Assembly: GCA_965205165.1 (NCBI GenBank) | Contig: OZ242037.1 | Location: 868,001-932,000 of the forward strand | DNA length: 64,000 nucleotides | From: CBDESM01 sp965205165 | GTDB taxonomy: Bacteria; Chloroflexota; Dehalococcoidia; Bin125 | Direction of reading: 5' to 3' | In this document: piece after piece, positions 37,622-46,484 of the stretch | Numbering within the stretch: position 1 is the stretch's first letter | Layout: each line of letters begins with the position of its first letter | Program-made: the position numbers and the translations under genes | The notes under the pieces: generated by a model | Seen by the model: only the letters and a program-made list of their open reading frames with translations | Told to the model about the DNA's origin: nothing | Databases searched by the model: none

Positions 37622-39175
37622 ATGACTGAACGCGCCACTCCGATCTGGGACGATCTGCGCGCGAAACGGCGCTTCATGCCCGTGTACTTGGAGGCTGTCT
37701 CGGTTGATGGATTGCGCGGCTTCGACGATCTGCGCGTGCCGATCGACTATCCCGTCTCCGTCATCGCGGGCGGCAACGGCTCTGGGAAAACCACTCTGCT
37801 GCTCGCTGCCGCCTGCGCGTTCAATCCCGGCGACGGAAGCCGGCGCTTTACGCCGTCCGTTCTCTTTCCCAGCTACCGACCGAAGAACGGCGAGTTCAGC
37901 GACGACGATCGCGAAGTCAACCTCTCGTTCGAGTACGCCATTGACGGCCTGCGGGCGACGCGCGCTTGGCGGAAGCAAGGCGGCCCGACCCGCCGCTTCC
38001 GCCGCCGCGGAGGCGAGCCGCTGCCCGAACACGACGTCTATCTCCGCACGCTGCGCAATCTCGCTGATCCGTCCGAAGCGCGCGTCGTCGCCAGAATGAC
38101 GCGTTCCGCCCAGTCGCACGGCCGCCTGCCGTTCGACGCGACCCAGATCGCCTGGGCCGAGCGGATGCTGCCCTTCCGTTACTCGTCGGTCGTCGATCTG
38201 ACCAGCGCCTCAACGCACCTGCTGGTCGCCGCGCAGAGCGACGGCGCGGCCTATTCGGAGCTCCACATGGCCGCCGGCGAACGCGCCATCCTCCGCCTTG
38301 CGCAGGAGATCGCCCATCGCCGCCGCGCCTTGGTGCTGATCGATGAAATCGAAGCGGGGCTCCACCCGTTCGTCCAGCGGGTGCTGATGCTGCAATTGCA
38401 GCAGCTCGCCCTGACCAACGACGTCCAAGTCATCGTCACCACGCACAGTCCGGTAATCCTCGACGCGGTGCCGCCCGAAGCCCGCATCATCTTGGATCGC
38501 GGTGAATCTGGCCGCGTCCTGCAGCATCCGCCCTATCACGACATCGTCCAAGATGCGCTCTACGGACGCGCGAGCGAGTCCTTGAACATCCTCTGCGAAG
38601 ACATCATCGCCGAAAACATCATCAATGGTATCTTCGACGTCCTGCAGCCGCGACTCGGTCTCCGGCCGGGGTCCTACCGCGTCGGCCGCGACACCGGGGC
38701 AGGCGAATTTCCCGGCCACGCCCGCGCCTTCCGCAAGTTCGGCCAAGTCCGCAACTTCGCGTTCATCCTCGACGGCGACCAGCGATCGGATGAAACCGCC
38801 GCCCTCATCCGGCGCGCCGCGGATGCCGACGTTCCCGTTGCTTTCCTGCCGGGCGACGGGGCGCCTGAAGAGTGGGTCTGGGACGTTCTCCGAAATCGCG
38901 TGCCCGATGCGGCCGCGGCATTCGGCGTTGACGCCGCGAACCTCGCCACCCAAATCCAGCGGCGCAACGCGCTCTATGACGCGGCTTCCGACACGCCGGC
39001 CCGCATTGCGAAAGCCAAGCTCGAAAGTTTGGCAGAAGACTTCGCACGGCCGGCATCCGACGTTTGCCGAATCATCGCCCGGATCGAGGCCGAGCGGGCG
39101 GGGAGCGAAATCGGCCCCGTAGTATCGGAGTTGGAACGGTCCGTCCGCGAGCGGCGTGGAGCCGTGCGGAGGTAA
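37622..39175 (+). CDS. OLD-family-like ATPase with TOPRIM-like C-terminal domain
   Basis: Protein of 517 residues from the ATG at 37622 (GGAG upstream); a GTG at 37595 is too early. The ATPase has Walker A GGNGSGKTT (~50-58), an ABC-type signature AAGERAILRL, Walker B VLIDEIEAGLHP and a switch THSP. After ~300 an ILCEDIIAENII segment and a LDGDQRSDE segment provide the acidic residues of a TOPRIM nuclease. This layout is that of OLD and related anti-phage ATPase-nucleases (GajA, AriA-type). No helicase partner lies next to it. Defence role is inferred. Confidence 0.72.
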   Translation: MTERATPIWDDLRAKRRFMPVYLEAVSVDGLRGFDDLRVPIDYPVSVIAGGNGSGKTTLLLAAACAFNPGDGSRRFTPSVLFPSYRPKNGEFSDDDREVNLSFEYAIDGLRATRAWRKQGGPTRRFRRRGGEPLPEHDVYLRTLRNLADPSEARVVARMTRSAQSHGRLPFDATQIAWAERMLPFRYSSVVDLTSASTHLLVAAQSDGAAYSELHMAAGERAILRLAQEIAHRRRALVLIDEIEAGLHPFVQRVLMLQLQQLALTNDVQVIVTTHSPVILDAVPPEARIILDRGESGRVLQHPPYHDIVQDALYGRASESLNILCEDIIAENIINGIFDVLQPRLGLRPGSYRVGRDTGAGEFPGHARAFRKFGQVRNFAFILDGDQRSDETAALIRRAADADVPVAFLPGDGAPEEWVWDVLRNRVPDAAAAFGVDAANLATQIQRRNALYDAASDTPARIAKAKLESLAEDFARPASDVCRIIARIEAERAGSEIGPVVSELERSVRERRGAVRR

Positions 39176-39181
39176 CCGCGC

Positions 39182-40378
39182 TCAGGCCGGTTCGAGGCCG
39201 CCGAATTCGGGGAGCACCTGCTGGGCGAAGTCCTCGATGGTGCGGAGGATGCCGGAGCGGGTCATGAGGCCGTTGTACTGCCACATGAAGATCCAGCTGA
39301 CGGGGGTGATCTCCAGCATCCGCTGCATCTGGCGCTTGACGTCGTCGACCGTGCCGGCGAACAGCAGGCCGTTGTCCTTCATCTCCTGCGGGCCCATCGG
39401 GCGGTCCTTGCCGGGTTCGCGCAGGGCTTCGCTGAAGCCGAAGGGGGCGAACCAGGCGCCGCCGCAGAATGCGGCCGTGCGGTACCAGGTTTCCATCGCC
39501 TCTTCCTCGCTGTCGGCGATCAGGATGTCGCGGAGCACGCCGAGGCCCTCGCCCGGTTTGAGATCGCGGCCGCAGGCGGCGGCCTCCTCCTGGTAGACCT
39601 CGTAGAGCCGGTTCTGCATCGCGGGAAGCATCGGCGGCAGGATCGCGGTGATGCCCTCGCGGGCGCACCAGCGGATCGTGCGCTCGCTCGACGCGAACGG
39701 CTGGAAGATCGGCGGGTGCGGCGTCTGCAGCGGCTTGGGCACGACCCCGATCTGGCGGACGATGTTGTTCTCGTCCAGCCCCTTGCCGTAGAGCCGCGTC
39801 GCCTCGATGTCCCAAGGCGTGCCCTCCGGCGGGATCTGCCAGGCGTCGCCGCGGTATTCGATCATCTCCTCCGTCCAGCACTTGCGGATGATCTGGAAGT
39901 GCTCCTCGAAGGCTGCGCGGTTCGCCGCGTCGATCTCGTCGTGCTGGCCCGGCCGCGCGCCGTGGACGCCGTGGATCTGCTGGGCCATCGTGTCGACCCA
40001 GCGGCGCTGGTAGCCGCGGGCGAAGCCGGCGAGTGCGCGGCCGCCGGACATGTGATCGAGCATCGCGATGTCCTCGGCGACGCGGATCGGGTTGTTGGCG
40101 GGGAGCACGACGCCGAGCTGGCCGACGCGGATGCGCTCGGTCTGCATCGCCAAGTACAAGTCCAGCATGATCGGGTTGGGCGAGACCTCGAACCCTTCGA
40201 TGTGGAAGTGGTGCTCGGTGAAGCCGATCGAGGAGTAGCCGAGCGCGTCGCCCGCCTTGGCGAAGGCGGTCAGGTCGCCCAGCATCTCCTGGTACAGCTC
40301 GGGCCGCGCGCCGGCCATGCCGGCCTCGATCTGCTCGCGGTTCCCGACCGAGGGAAGGAAGAAGAGACTGACCTGCAT
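39182..40378 (-). CDS. LLM-class flavin-dependent monooxygenase
   Basis: Protein of 398 residues of the bacterial-luciferase-like fold: FTEHHFHIEGFEVSPNP near the N-terminus, LGVVLPANNPIRVAEDIAMLDHMSGGRALAGFARGY-type core (in pieces), and a C-terminal QMQRMLEIT segment. The long N-terminal TEHHF form is the FMNH2-dependent two-component type seen in alkane, aromatic or sulfonate monooxygenases. GGAGG precedes the ATG and TAGCCT lies further up. Confidence 0.85.
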   Translation of the reverse strand: MQVSLFFLPSVGNREQIEAGMAGARPELYQEMLGDLTAFAKAGDALGYSSIGFTEHHFHIEGFEVSPNPIMLDLYLAMQTERIRVGQLGVVLPANNPIRVAEDIAMLDHMSGGRALAGFARGYQRRWVDTMAQQIHGVHGARPGQHDEIDAANRAAFEEHFQIIRKCWTEEMIEYRGDAWQIPPEGTPWDIEATRLYGKGLDENNIVRQIGVVPKPLQTPHPPIFQPFASSERTIRWCAREGITAILPPMLPAMQNRLYEVYQEEAAACGRDLKPGEGLGVLRDILIADSEEEAMETWYRTAAFCGGAWFAPFGFSEALREPGKDRPMGPQEMKDNGLLFAGTVDDVKRQMQRMLEITPVSWIFMWQYNGLMTRSGILRTIEDFAQQVLPEFGGLEPA

Positions 40379-40478
40379 CGCGCACCTCCGCTGGGCTCAG
40401 GCTACGCCAAACGGGGCGGCGATCGCGGCGGTCGGTACGATGCGGGGCGAATGCAGCATCCAGCCGCCGGAGCGCGCG

Positions 40479-42569
40479 ATGGCCCAGCCCGTCACTTCCG
40501 ACATCGTCTACGACCTGCCCTCGGCCGGCAGCCCCAACCTGTCGCCCGACGGGACGCGGGTCGCCTACGTATACAGCCGCGCACACCGCGGCGAGGCCTC
40601 CCCGCGCTCGCAGATCCGCCTGGTCGACGCGGACGGCGCGAACGACCGCCTCTTCACCGAAGGCCCCGGCGACTCGGCCCCGCAGTGGTCGCCCGACGGC
40701 GCATTCGTCGCCTTCATCCGGCCCGGCGCGTCGGATGCGGCGCGCGGGAATCCGCCCCGTCAGATCTGGCTCAAGCCGCCCGGCGCGGCGGAGGCGCGCC
40801 GCCTCACGGATCTCGACCACGACGTCGCCTCGTTCGCCTGGTCGCCGACGGGAGATTTCATCATCGCGGTCGTCGACGTCGATCCGCACCGCGATGCGGG
40901 CGGCGATGCGCCGCGCACGATGGTGATCCGCGAGACCTACTACCGCGGCGACACGCTGGGCTACGTGGTCGACGCGCACCACCACCTCTTCCGCATCGAT
41001 CTGCCGTCGGGCGGGGCGGAGCAGCTGACCGAGGGCGACTACGACCACGCGCATCCGGCGGTCTCGCCGGACGGGAAGTGGATCGCGTTCAGCTCGGATC
41101 GGACGGAGCGGCGGCACGACGGGCGGCCGTACACGAGCCAGCTCTGCATCATGCCGGCGCAGGGCGGGGAGATCCGGGTAGTGACGCCGGACGCCTTCCA
41201 AACGGGCGCGCCGTCGTGGAACTTGGCCGGCCCGGAATCGTGGGACGATCCCGATCACGCGGACGAGTACGAGCTCGCCGTGGCGATCACCGACGAGAAA
41301 CAGCGGCACCACCCCTACGTCTGCCTCGTCGATGCGGCGACGGGCGAGCGAGCGCGGCTGCACGATGATTCGCTCTACCCGCAGAGCGGCTTCTTCCCGA
41401 TCGGCGCGCCGCCGCGGGTGCGGCTGATCGGCGAGGAGGCCACGTTCGCGGCCGACGCGGACGGAGCGTCGCGCATCCACCACGTCGATTGGCGCAGGCT
41501 CGGCCCCTGGCGGGCGGATCGGCACCGCACGGTCGCCGATCTCGCGTCGGGGGAGCACCGCCGCGAGCATTATGCGGATCGGGCGGAGGACGAGCTGATC
41601 GGCGATCTGCACATCGCCGGCGAGCCCGATGCACGCATCGCCCGCGCCGTCTTTTCGACTTCCCCGCCGGAGCGCCCGGCGGAGTTGTGGACGCAGGCGA
41701 TCGGGCATTACTCGGAGGAGGAGCGGGCGGCGAACCGGGCGAATGCGGTGCAGCTGACCGCGCACGCCGCGGAGTACGCGGCCTCGCACGAGATCGGGCG
41801 CGTCGAGCAGTTCACGATCGAGCGCGGCGGGCTGGAAATCCCCTGCGGGCTGATCTTTCCGCCCGGTTTCACGCCGGAGCGGGAGTGGCCGCTCGTACTC
41901 GAGATCCACGGCGGGCCGAACGGCGTCTTCACCCGCGGCTTCAATCCGCTGCACCAGGTCATCGCCGGCGCGGGTTATGTCGTGCTGTTCGTCAACCCCC
42001 GCGGCTCCTCCACCTACGGCGCGGATTTCACCGGCGCCGTGCTCGGCGATTGGGGCGGCGAGGACTCGCTCGACTTGATGGCGGCGCTGGACGAAGCGTG
42101 CGCCCGCCCCTACATCGACGCCGACCGCGTCGGCGTGCACGGCTACTCCTACGGCGGCTACATGACCTCGTGGCTGATCGGGCATTACGACCGCTTCAAA
42201 GCGGCCGTCGTCGGCGCGCCCGTGGTCGACCTGCTCTCGATGATCGGCACCTCCGACATCGGCCCGCCCTGGGGCCCCTGGCAATGGGGCGGCCGCCCCG
42301 CCGAGCGGCGCGACTGGTACATCGAGCGTTCGCCGATCAACTACGCGGAGCGGGTCGACTGCCCGGTGCTGCTGATGCACGGCGACGCCGACCACCGCGT
42401 CCCGATCTCCCAAGGCGAGGAATACTTTCAAGCGCTGAAGATGCACGGCAAGGAGGTCGAGTTCGTGCGCTTCCCGGGCTGCTCGCACCTGATGATGCGG
42501 GTCGCGCATCCAGCGCTGCGCAAGGAGTACTACGACCGGCTGACCGGCTGGTTCGATCGCCGGCTCTGA
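40479..42569 (+). CDS. S9 family prolyl-oligopeptidase-like peptidase
   Basis: Protein of 696 residues; GGAG is 8 nt before the ATG. Residues ~15-400 form a beta-propeller of WD40-like TolB repeats (SPDGTRVAY, SPDGAFVAF, SPDGKWIAF). The C-terminal alpha/beta-hydrolase has the nucleophile in GYSYGGYM (S557), Asp638 in HGDADHR and His670 in GCSHLMM. Acylaminoacyl-peptidase type. No signal peptide, so cytoplasmic. Its 3' end overlaps the convergent MFS gene by 40 bp. Confidence 0.92.
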   Translation: MAQPVTSDIVYDLPSAGSPNLSPDGTRVAYVYSRAHRGEASPRSQIRLVDADGANDRLFTEGPGDSAPQWSPDGAFVAFIRPGASDAARGNPPRQIWLKPPGAAEARRLTDLDHDVASFAWSPTGDFIIAVVDVDPHRDAGGDAPRTMVIRETYYRGDTLGYVVDAHHHLFRIDLPSGGAEQLTEGDYDHAHPAVSPDGKWIAFSSDRTERRHDGRPYTSQLCIMPAQGGEIRVVTPDAFQTGAPSWNLAGPESWDDPDHADEYELAVAITDEKQRHHPYVCLVDAATGERARLHDDSLYPQSGFFPIGAPPRVRLIGEEATFAADADGASRIHHVDWRRLGPWRADRHRTVADLASGEHRREHYADRAEDELIGDLHIAGEPDARIARAVFSTSPPERPAELWTQAIGHYSEEERAANRANAVQLTAHAAEYAASHEIGRVEQFTIERGGLEIPCGLIFPPGFTPEREWPLVLEIHGGPNGVFTRGFNPLHQVIAGAGYVVLFVNPRGSSTYGADFTGAVLGDWGGEDSLDLMAALDEACARPYIDADRVGVHGYSYGGYMTSWLIGHYDRFKAAVVGAPVVDLLSMIGTSDIGPPWGPWQWGGRPAERRDWYIERSPINYAERVDCPVLLMHGDADHRVPISQGEEYFQALKMHGKEVEFVRFPGCSHLMMRVAHPALRKEYYDRLTGWFDRRL

Positions 42570-43849
42570 GTCTTCTGCCCGCGCATCAGCGCCGCGACGG
42601 GTCGCAGCGCCGCCCGAGTCGCCTCCGCCGGCAGCTCGCGGATGCGGTCGTAGCGCAGCCCCGCGACCGACGCGATCGCGATCACGGCGAGCCCCATCGC
42701 GATCAGCACCCAGCGCTCCCCGACCGCATCGGCGAGGTTGCCGAAGCCCAGCCCGGCCAGGGTCGAGACCCCGAACGGCAGGAAGGTCAGCGCGGTCAGC
42801 CGCCCGTGGAATTCCGGCTCGCTCTGCGCCAGCACCTCCGCCGTGTTGACCGCCTGGAAGGCGCTGATCCCCGCGCCGATCATGAACATGAAGGGGAACG
42901 CGGCGGCCGCGCTCGGCGACAGTCCGAGCAGGGCGATGCCGAGCCCGAAGAGCAGCGCCATCCCGTACATCACCCGTCCCGACCAAGCGGTGCCGACGAA
43001 GCCGGCGACGGCGAGGCCGATCGCGAGCGAGCCGGCGCCGGCCGCTCCTTGCAGCAGGCCCACCGCCTCCGCCTCCCGCCCCAGCACGTTCTCCAGCAGG
43101 CCCGGCAGCAGCACCTGGTGCGGCTGCCCCGCCGCCGAGATCAACAGCAGCGAGACCAGCAGCACCCGCAGCCGCGGACGCGCCGCCGCGTAGCGCACCC
43201 CCAGCCAGATTTCCCGGTAGATGCCGCCGCGCCGCGCCATCCGCGGCCGGCCCGGCGGCAGCAGCCAGAGCGAGGCGATCGTCAGCGCCAGCAGCCCGGA
43301 CATCGCGAAGTAGGCCCCGCCCGGGCCGACGAACGAAACCGCCAGCAGCCCCGCCGCGATCGCGGGGCCGATCATCGCCGGCAGCGACAGCGCCGACTGC
43401 AGCAGCGCCACGCCGTTGCCGACCAGCCGGGCCGGCACCAGATCGCCGATGTAGGCCCGCCGCGTCGGCCCGGTGAAGGCGAACGAGGCGCCGAGCAGGA
43501 AGCTGCTGGCCACCAGCCAGGCGATCGCGATCCGATCCGTCACGATCAGGATCGCCAGCAGCAGGAAGCTGCCCGCGATCACCGTCTGCGCCAGCACCAG
43601 CAGCCGCCGCTTGGGCAGCCGATCGGCCAGCGCCCCGGCGAGCGGGCCGATGATCAGCCAGGCGATCCCGTTGCCCGCGCCGACCAGCCCCACCGCCGCG
43701 TTCGCGCCGGTGAGGTCGAACGCGACCACGCTCTGCACGGTGAAGGACATCGAGAACGCGATGAAGGCGGCGACGGTCTGCGCCCAGTGCAGCCGGTAGC
43801 GCCCGACCGAGAACGCGGCGAAGGTCTGCTTCGCGCCGGCACGCAGCAT
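42530..43849 (-). CDS. MFS transporter (EntS-like exporter)
   Basis: Protein of 439 residues with 10-12 membrane helices. The cytoplasmic loop motif GALADRLPKRRLL between helices 2 and 3 is the MFS signature A. Resembles the EntS/bacterial exporter group for siderophores or drugs. Start: TAGCAT lies exactly 6 nt before the ATG and no Shine-Dalgarno is present (leaderless). Convergent overlap with the S9 peptidase gene. Confidence 0.85.
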   Translation of the reverse strand: MLRAGAKQTFAAFSVGRYRLHWAQTVAAFIAFSMSFTVQSVVAFDLTGANAAVGLVGAGNGIAWLIIGPLAGALADRLPKRRLLVLAQTVIAGSFLLLAILIVTDRIAIAWLVASSFLLGASFAFTGPTRRAYIGDLVPARLVGNGVALLQSALSLPAMIGPAIAAGLLAVSFVGPGGAYFAMSGLLALTIASLWLLPPGRPRMARRGGIYREIWLGVRYAAARPRLRVLLVSLLLISAAGQPHQVLLPGLLENVLGREAEAVGLLQGAAGAGSLAIGLAVAGFVGTAWSGRVMYGMALLFGLGIALLGLSPSAAAAFPFMFMIGAGISAFQAVNTAEVLAQSEPEFHGRLTALTFLPFGVSTLAGLGFGNLADAVGERWVLIAMGLAVIAIASVAGLRYDRIRELPAEATRAALRPVAALMRGQKTQSRRSNQPVSRS

Positions 43850-43855
43850 CGCCCG

Positions 43856-43861
43856 ATGCTA
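43856..43861 (-). promoter_or_regulatory. Leaderless -10 (TAGCAT) of the MFS gene
   Basis: On the minus strand TAGCAT-CGGGCG-ATG; 6-nt spacing as for argB, VTC, PAC2 and orn. Confidence 0.5.
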
Positions 43862-43905
43862 CGACGCAAGGCCCGCGCCCCGTAGGATCGCCGCGGGGGA
43901 CGATC

Positions 43906-44442
43906 ATGGAAGTACTCGACGCGATCCGCGGGCGGCGCACCGCCGTCAAATTCAGCGCCGCGCCGATCGCACGGGAGGAGATCGAGGCGCTGATCGAAGC
44001 CGCGACCTGGGCGCCCAACCACAAGCACACGGAGCCGTGGCGCTTCCAAGTGTTCAGCGGCGACTCGCGGCGGGCGCTGGTCGAGCGGCTGCGCGCCGCC
44101 GACCCGGACGGCAAGGACCCGACCGTCAAGCTCACCCGCGCCCCCGTCTGCATCGTCGTCGCGCAGCCGCACGCGGAGGACCCGGTGCAGGACATCGAGG
44201 ACTACGCGGCCGCATCGTGCGCGGTGCAGAACCTGATGCTCGCCGCGCACGCCCGCGGCCTGGCGACGCGCTGGAGCACGGGCGCGCTGGTCGAGTCCCC
44301 CGCCGCCAAACGGGTCCTCGGCCTCTCCGAGCGGGACCGCATCGTCGCCTTCGTCAACCTCGGCCGCCCCTCCGAGGAAGAACCGCCCCACCCCGTCGGC
44401 CGCAAGCCCCCGATCATCGAGTGGCACGGCCCGACCGGCTGA
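43906..44442 (+). CDS. Nitroreductase-family protein
   Basis: Protein of 178 residues, the short form of the family. Begins with AIRGRRTAVKFSAAPI, the FMN-binding Arg cluster, then AATWAPNHKHTEPWRF and YAAASCAVQNLMLAA, and ends with VAFVNLGRP. Most like the YdjA type. An FMN enzyme reducing nitro or quinone compounds with NAD(P)H. TAGGAT and a GGGGGA site precede the ATG. Confidence 0.88.
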   Translation: MEVLDAIRGRRTAVKFSAAPIAREEIEALIEAATWAPNHKHTEPWRFQVFSGDSRRALVERLRAADPDGKDPTVKLTRAPVCIVVAQPHAEDPVQDIEDYAAASCAVQNLMLAAHARGLATRWSTGALVESPAAKRVLGLSERDRIVAFVNLGRPSEEEPPHPVGRKPPIIEWHGPTG

Positions 44443-44552
44443 ACGCCGCCGATCCTCCCGCCGCAAATCGGCATATCGTCGGCCGTGCCGGCCGCGGGGT
44501 GCCCCGCATCCAGAGGAGCGCGGGCCGCGCAGCGAAATGCAGGACGGATCAG

Positions 44553-45059
44553 ATGACCGTGCCCGACAACGACGGAAGCTCCGGCGGCGAGCCCAGGCGG
44601 GATTGGCAGGACGAAGTCGGCGACCTGCTCGAAAAGGCGTATCTGCCCGCGCCGCCGGCGGACGACGATCCGTTCACCCCCGGCGACGCCGACCTCCGCG
44701 CCGCCTACGACCTCGAGCGGAGCGACCGATTCATCCTCGAAGCCCTGCGCAGCCGGATGGACTACGACCTCTGGCTCCTCCGCCGCTCGGCGATCGCGGA
44801 CGCCGAAGAGACCGCGGAGGAGCCGCGCGCCGCCTTCCGCGCCCTGGACGCGGCCGGCCGCATCCGCGCGTTCGCCGAAGAGGAGCTGGAAGAGGCGAGC
44901 CCCTGCGAAGACGAGTGCTGCGATCACGGGCGCGACGAAGAGAGCATTGCGAGGGTTGCCAAGTACCGCGAAGTGCTTGGGAACGTCGCGATCCTCGAGG
45001 GGCGGATCCGGCGCCTCAACCCGGCCGCGGCGGCCGAGTTCGACCGCGGACGATCCTGA
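44553..45059 (+). CDS. Uncharacterised soluble protein with a Cys cluster
   Basis: Protein of 168 residues, not recognised. Acidic and helix-rich with one cysteine/histidine cluster (CEDECCDHG) around residue 115-125 that could bind a metal. No signal peptide or membrane helix. ATG at 44553 preceded by AGGA. Convergent with a monooxygenase gene. Confidence 0.5.
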   Translation: MTVPDNDGSSGGEPRRDWQDEVGDLLEKAYLPAPPADDDPFTPGDADLRAAYDLERSDRFILEALRSRMDYDLWLLRRSAIADAEETAEEPRAAFRALDAAGRIRAFAEEELEEASPCEDECCDHGRDEESIARVAKYREVLGNVAILEGRIRRLNPAAAAEFDRGRS

Positions 45060-45072
45060 GGCTCCGCGCCGA

Positions 45073-46158
45073 TCAGCCGCCCATCGGCCTGATCACCTCG
45101 CGGGAGAAATCTTCGATCAGCTCGCGCGCGCCTTCGGGGTCGTTGGCGGCGAGGGCGAGATTGTCGACGCCTTCGGCCTCGAGCTGCTCGATCCGCTCGA
45201 TGATCCGCGGGCCCGCGCCGGTCAGCGTACGCTGGAGGATGCCCGGGTCCACGAACCGCTCCTCGCCGGGCTTGAGGTAGACCATGTGGCCCTCGTGCAC
45301 GTCGAGGTAGAGCCGATCTTCAGGCGTGCCCTTGGCCGCCGAGTACTCCTTGATGTAGCGGTGGTACTCGCCGGCCATGTCGGGGTTGTCCATGCCGAGG
45401 CTGGCGCCGGGGCCGAAGGCGGCCTCCCACATCGCGTGGACGCCGGGCACCATCGAGGGGCCGACGCGGCGGATGACCCGCTCGGAGGCTGCGTCCTCGC
45501 CCTCGCGCAGGACGCAGGCGGAGGTCAGGCCGACCGTGTACGGCTTCGCGGCCGGGCGGCCGGCGGCCTCGGCGGCGGCCGCGATGACGGGGAACCCCTT
45601 CGCCGCCTGAGCGCCCATCCCCGTCGTCACCCATCCGTCGCCCGCCTCGCCGACGACGCCGAGCGCGCGCGGGCCGTTCGCCGCCACGTAGATCGGAATG
45701 AAGTCGTCGATGTTGAGGAACTCGCTCCGGTGCCCGTGGATCAGCCGGATCCAGCGCTCCCTCTCCCCTTCGCGGAAGAGCACGTCCTCGCCGTTCAGCA
45801 GCCCGCGCACCTGCAGGGCGTATTCGCGGTAGTCGGCGATCGGATAGGCGGGCAGGCCCATCGTGTTGCGCCCCGTGTAGCCGGTGCCGATGCCGAGGAT
45901 GACGCGGCCGGGCGCGATCTTGTTGATCGTGGCGACGGCGGAGGCGGTGACGGGCGCGATCCGGTTGGAGGGGATGGCGACCAGCGTGCCCAGCTTGATC
46001 CGGCTGGTGCGGTGCGCCGCCAGCGCCATCGTCGCATAGACGTCGGAGTAGATCAGCTGCGAGTCGTAGAACCAAGCATGCGTGAAGCCCGCCTCCTCGG
46101 CCGCTGCGACCTCCCGCCAAGCATCCGCGTAGCTCGGAATCCCGATCCCGTATTCCAT
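45073..46158 (-). CDS. LLM-class (F420/FMN-dependent) oxidoreductase
   Basis: Protein of 361 residues of the luciferase-like fold. Residues 1-60 include GFTHAWFYDSQ, then IKLGTLVAIPSNRIAPVTAS, PGRVILGIGTGYTGRNTMG and VAANGPRALGVVGEAGDGW, all typical of F420-dependent LLM enzymes such as MER-type reductases. A TAGCCT and AGGAGG precede the ATG. Substrate unknown. Confidence 0.85.
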   Translation of the reverse strand: MEYGIGIPSYADAWREVAAAEEAGFTHAWFYDSQLIYSDVYATMALAAHRTSRIKLGTLVAIPSNRIAPVTASAVATINKIAPGRVILGIGTGYTGRNTMGLPAYPIADYREYALQVRGLLNGEDVLFREGERERWIRLIHGHRSEFLNIDDFIPIYVAANGPRALGVVGEAGDGWVTTGMGAQAAKGFPVIAAAAEAAGRPAAKPYTVGLTSACVLREGEDAASERVIRRVGPSMVPGVHAMWEAAFGPGASLGMDNPDMAGEYHRYIKEYSAAKGTPEDRLYLDVHEGHMVYLKPGEERFVDPGILQRTLTGAGPRIIERIEQLEAEGVDNLALAANDPEGARELIEDFSREVIRPMGG

Positions 46159-46219
46159 CGCCGCCTCCTTCCGCCGTTCCCCGGCGCGCTCCGAAGGCTA
46201 GCCGATCCGTCCTCTGTGG

Positions 46220-46470
46220 TTCGGAATGCGACAAAGAACGCGACATCCCGCACCCCTGACGCATTATTTGTCTCATTTCTCCATAAATGCGACAAATAAT
46301 GGAACATCATCATCTCTCGATCCATTTCCTGTCGTATTTCCCCGCAAACGCGCCAAGAAATGCAACATCTCCCTCGCGAACGCATTCCCTGTTCCATTTC
46401 CCCGCGAAACGCGCCTCCTCCGCGCTGTCGCATTTCCCGATCGCTTCCGACCCGCGTCCGCCGCAATCCG
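46220..46470 (-). repeat. Degenerate ~60-bp tandem repeat array A
   Basis: Read on the minus strand this AT-richer spacer holds about three diverged units of ~61 bp built on GGRGAAATR-N3-ACARRRAATG and ending with TTGCATTTCTT- or GCGTTCTTTGT-like blocks. It also contains a 10-bp inverted repeat (ATTATTTGTC at 46263-46272 and GACAAATAAT at 46291-46300). No gene could be supported in it. It includes the promoter region of the monooxygenase gene to the left. Confidence 0.5.
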
Positions 46471-46484
46471 CCCGCGGGCCCTGA

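Noticed and set aside
39072..44195. A 1707-codon open frame on the minus strand
   Set aside because: It runs across the monooxygenase, S9 peptidase and MFS genes in a wrong frame; open length is due to extreme GC content. Translation shows no known domain outside the shadowed genes.
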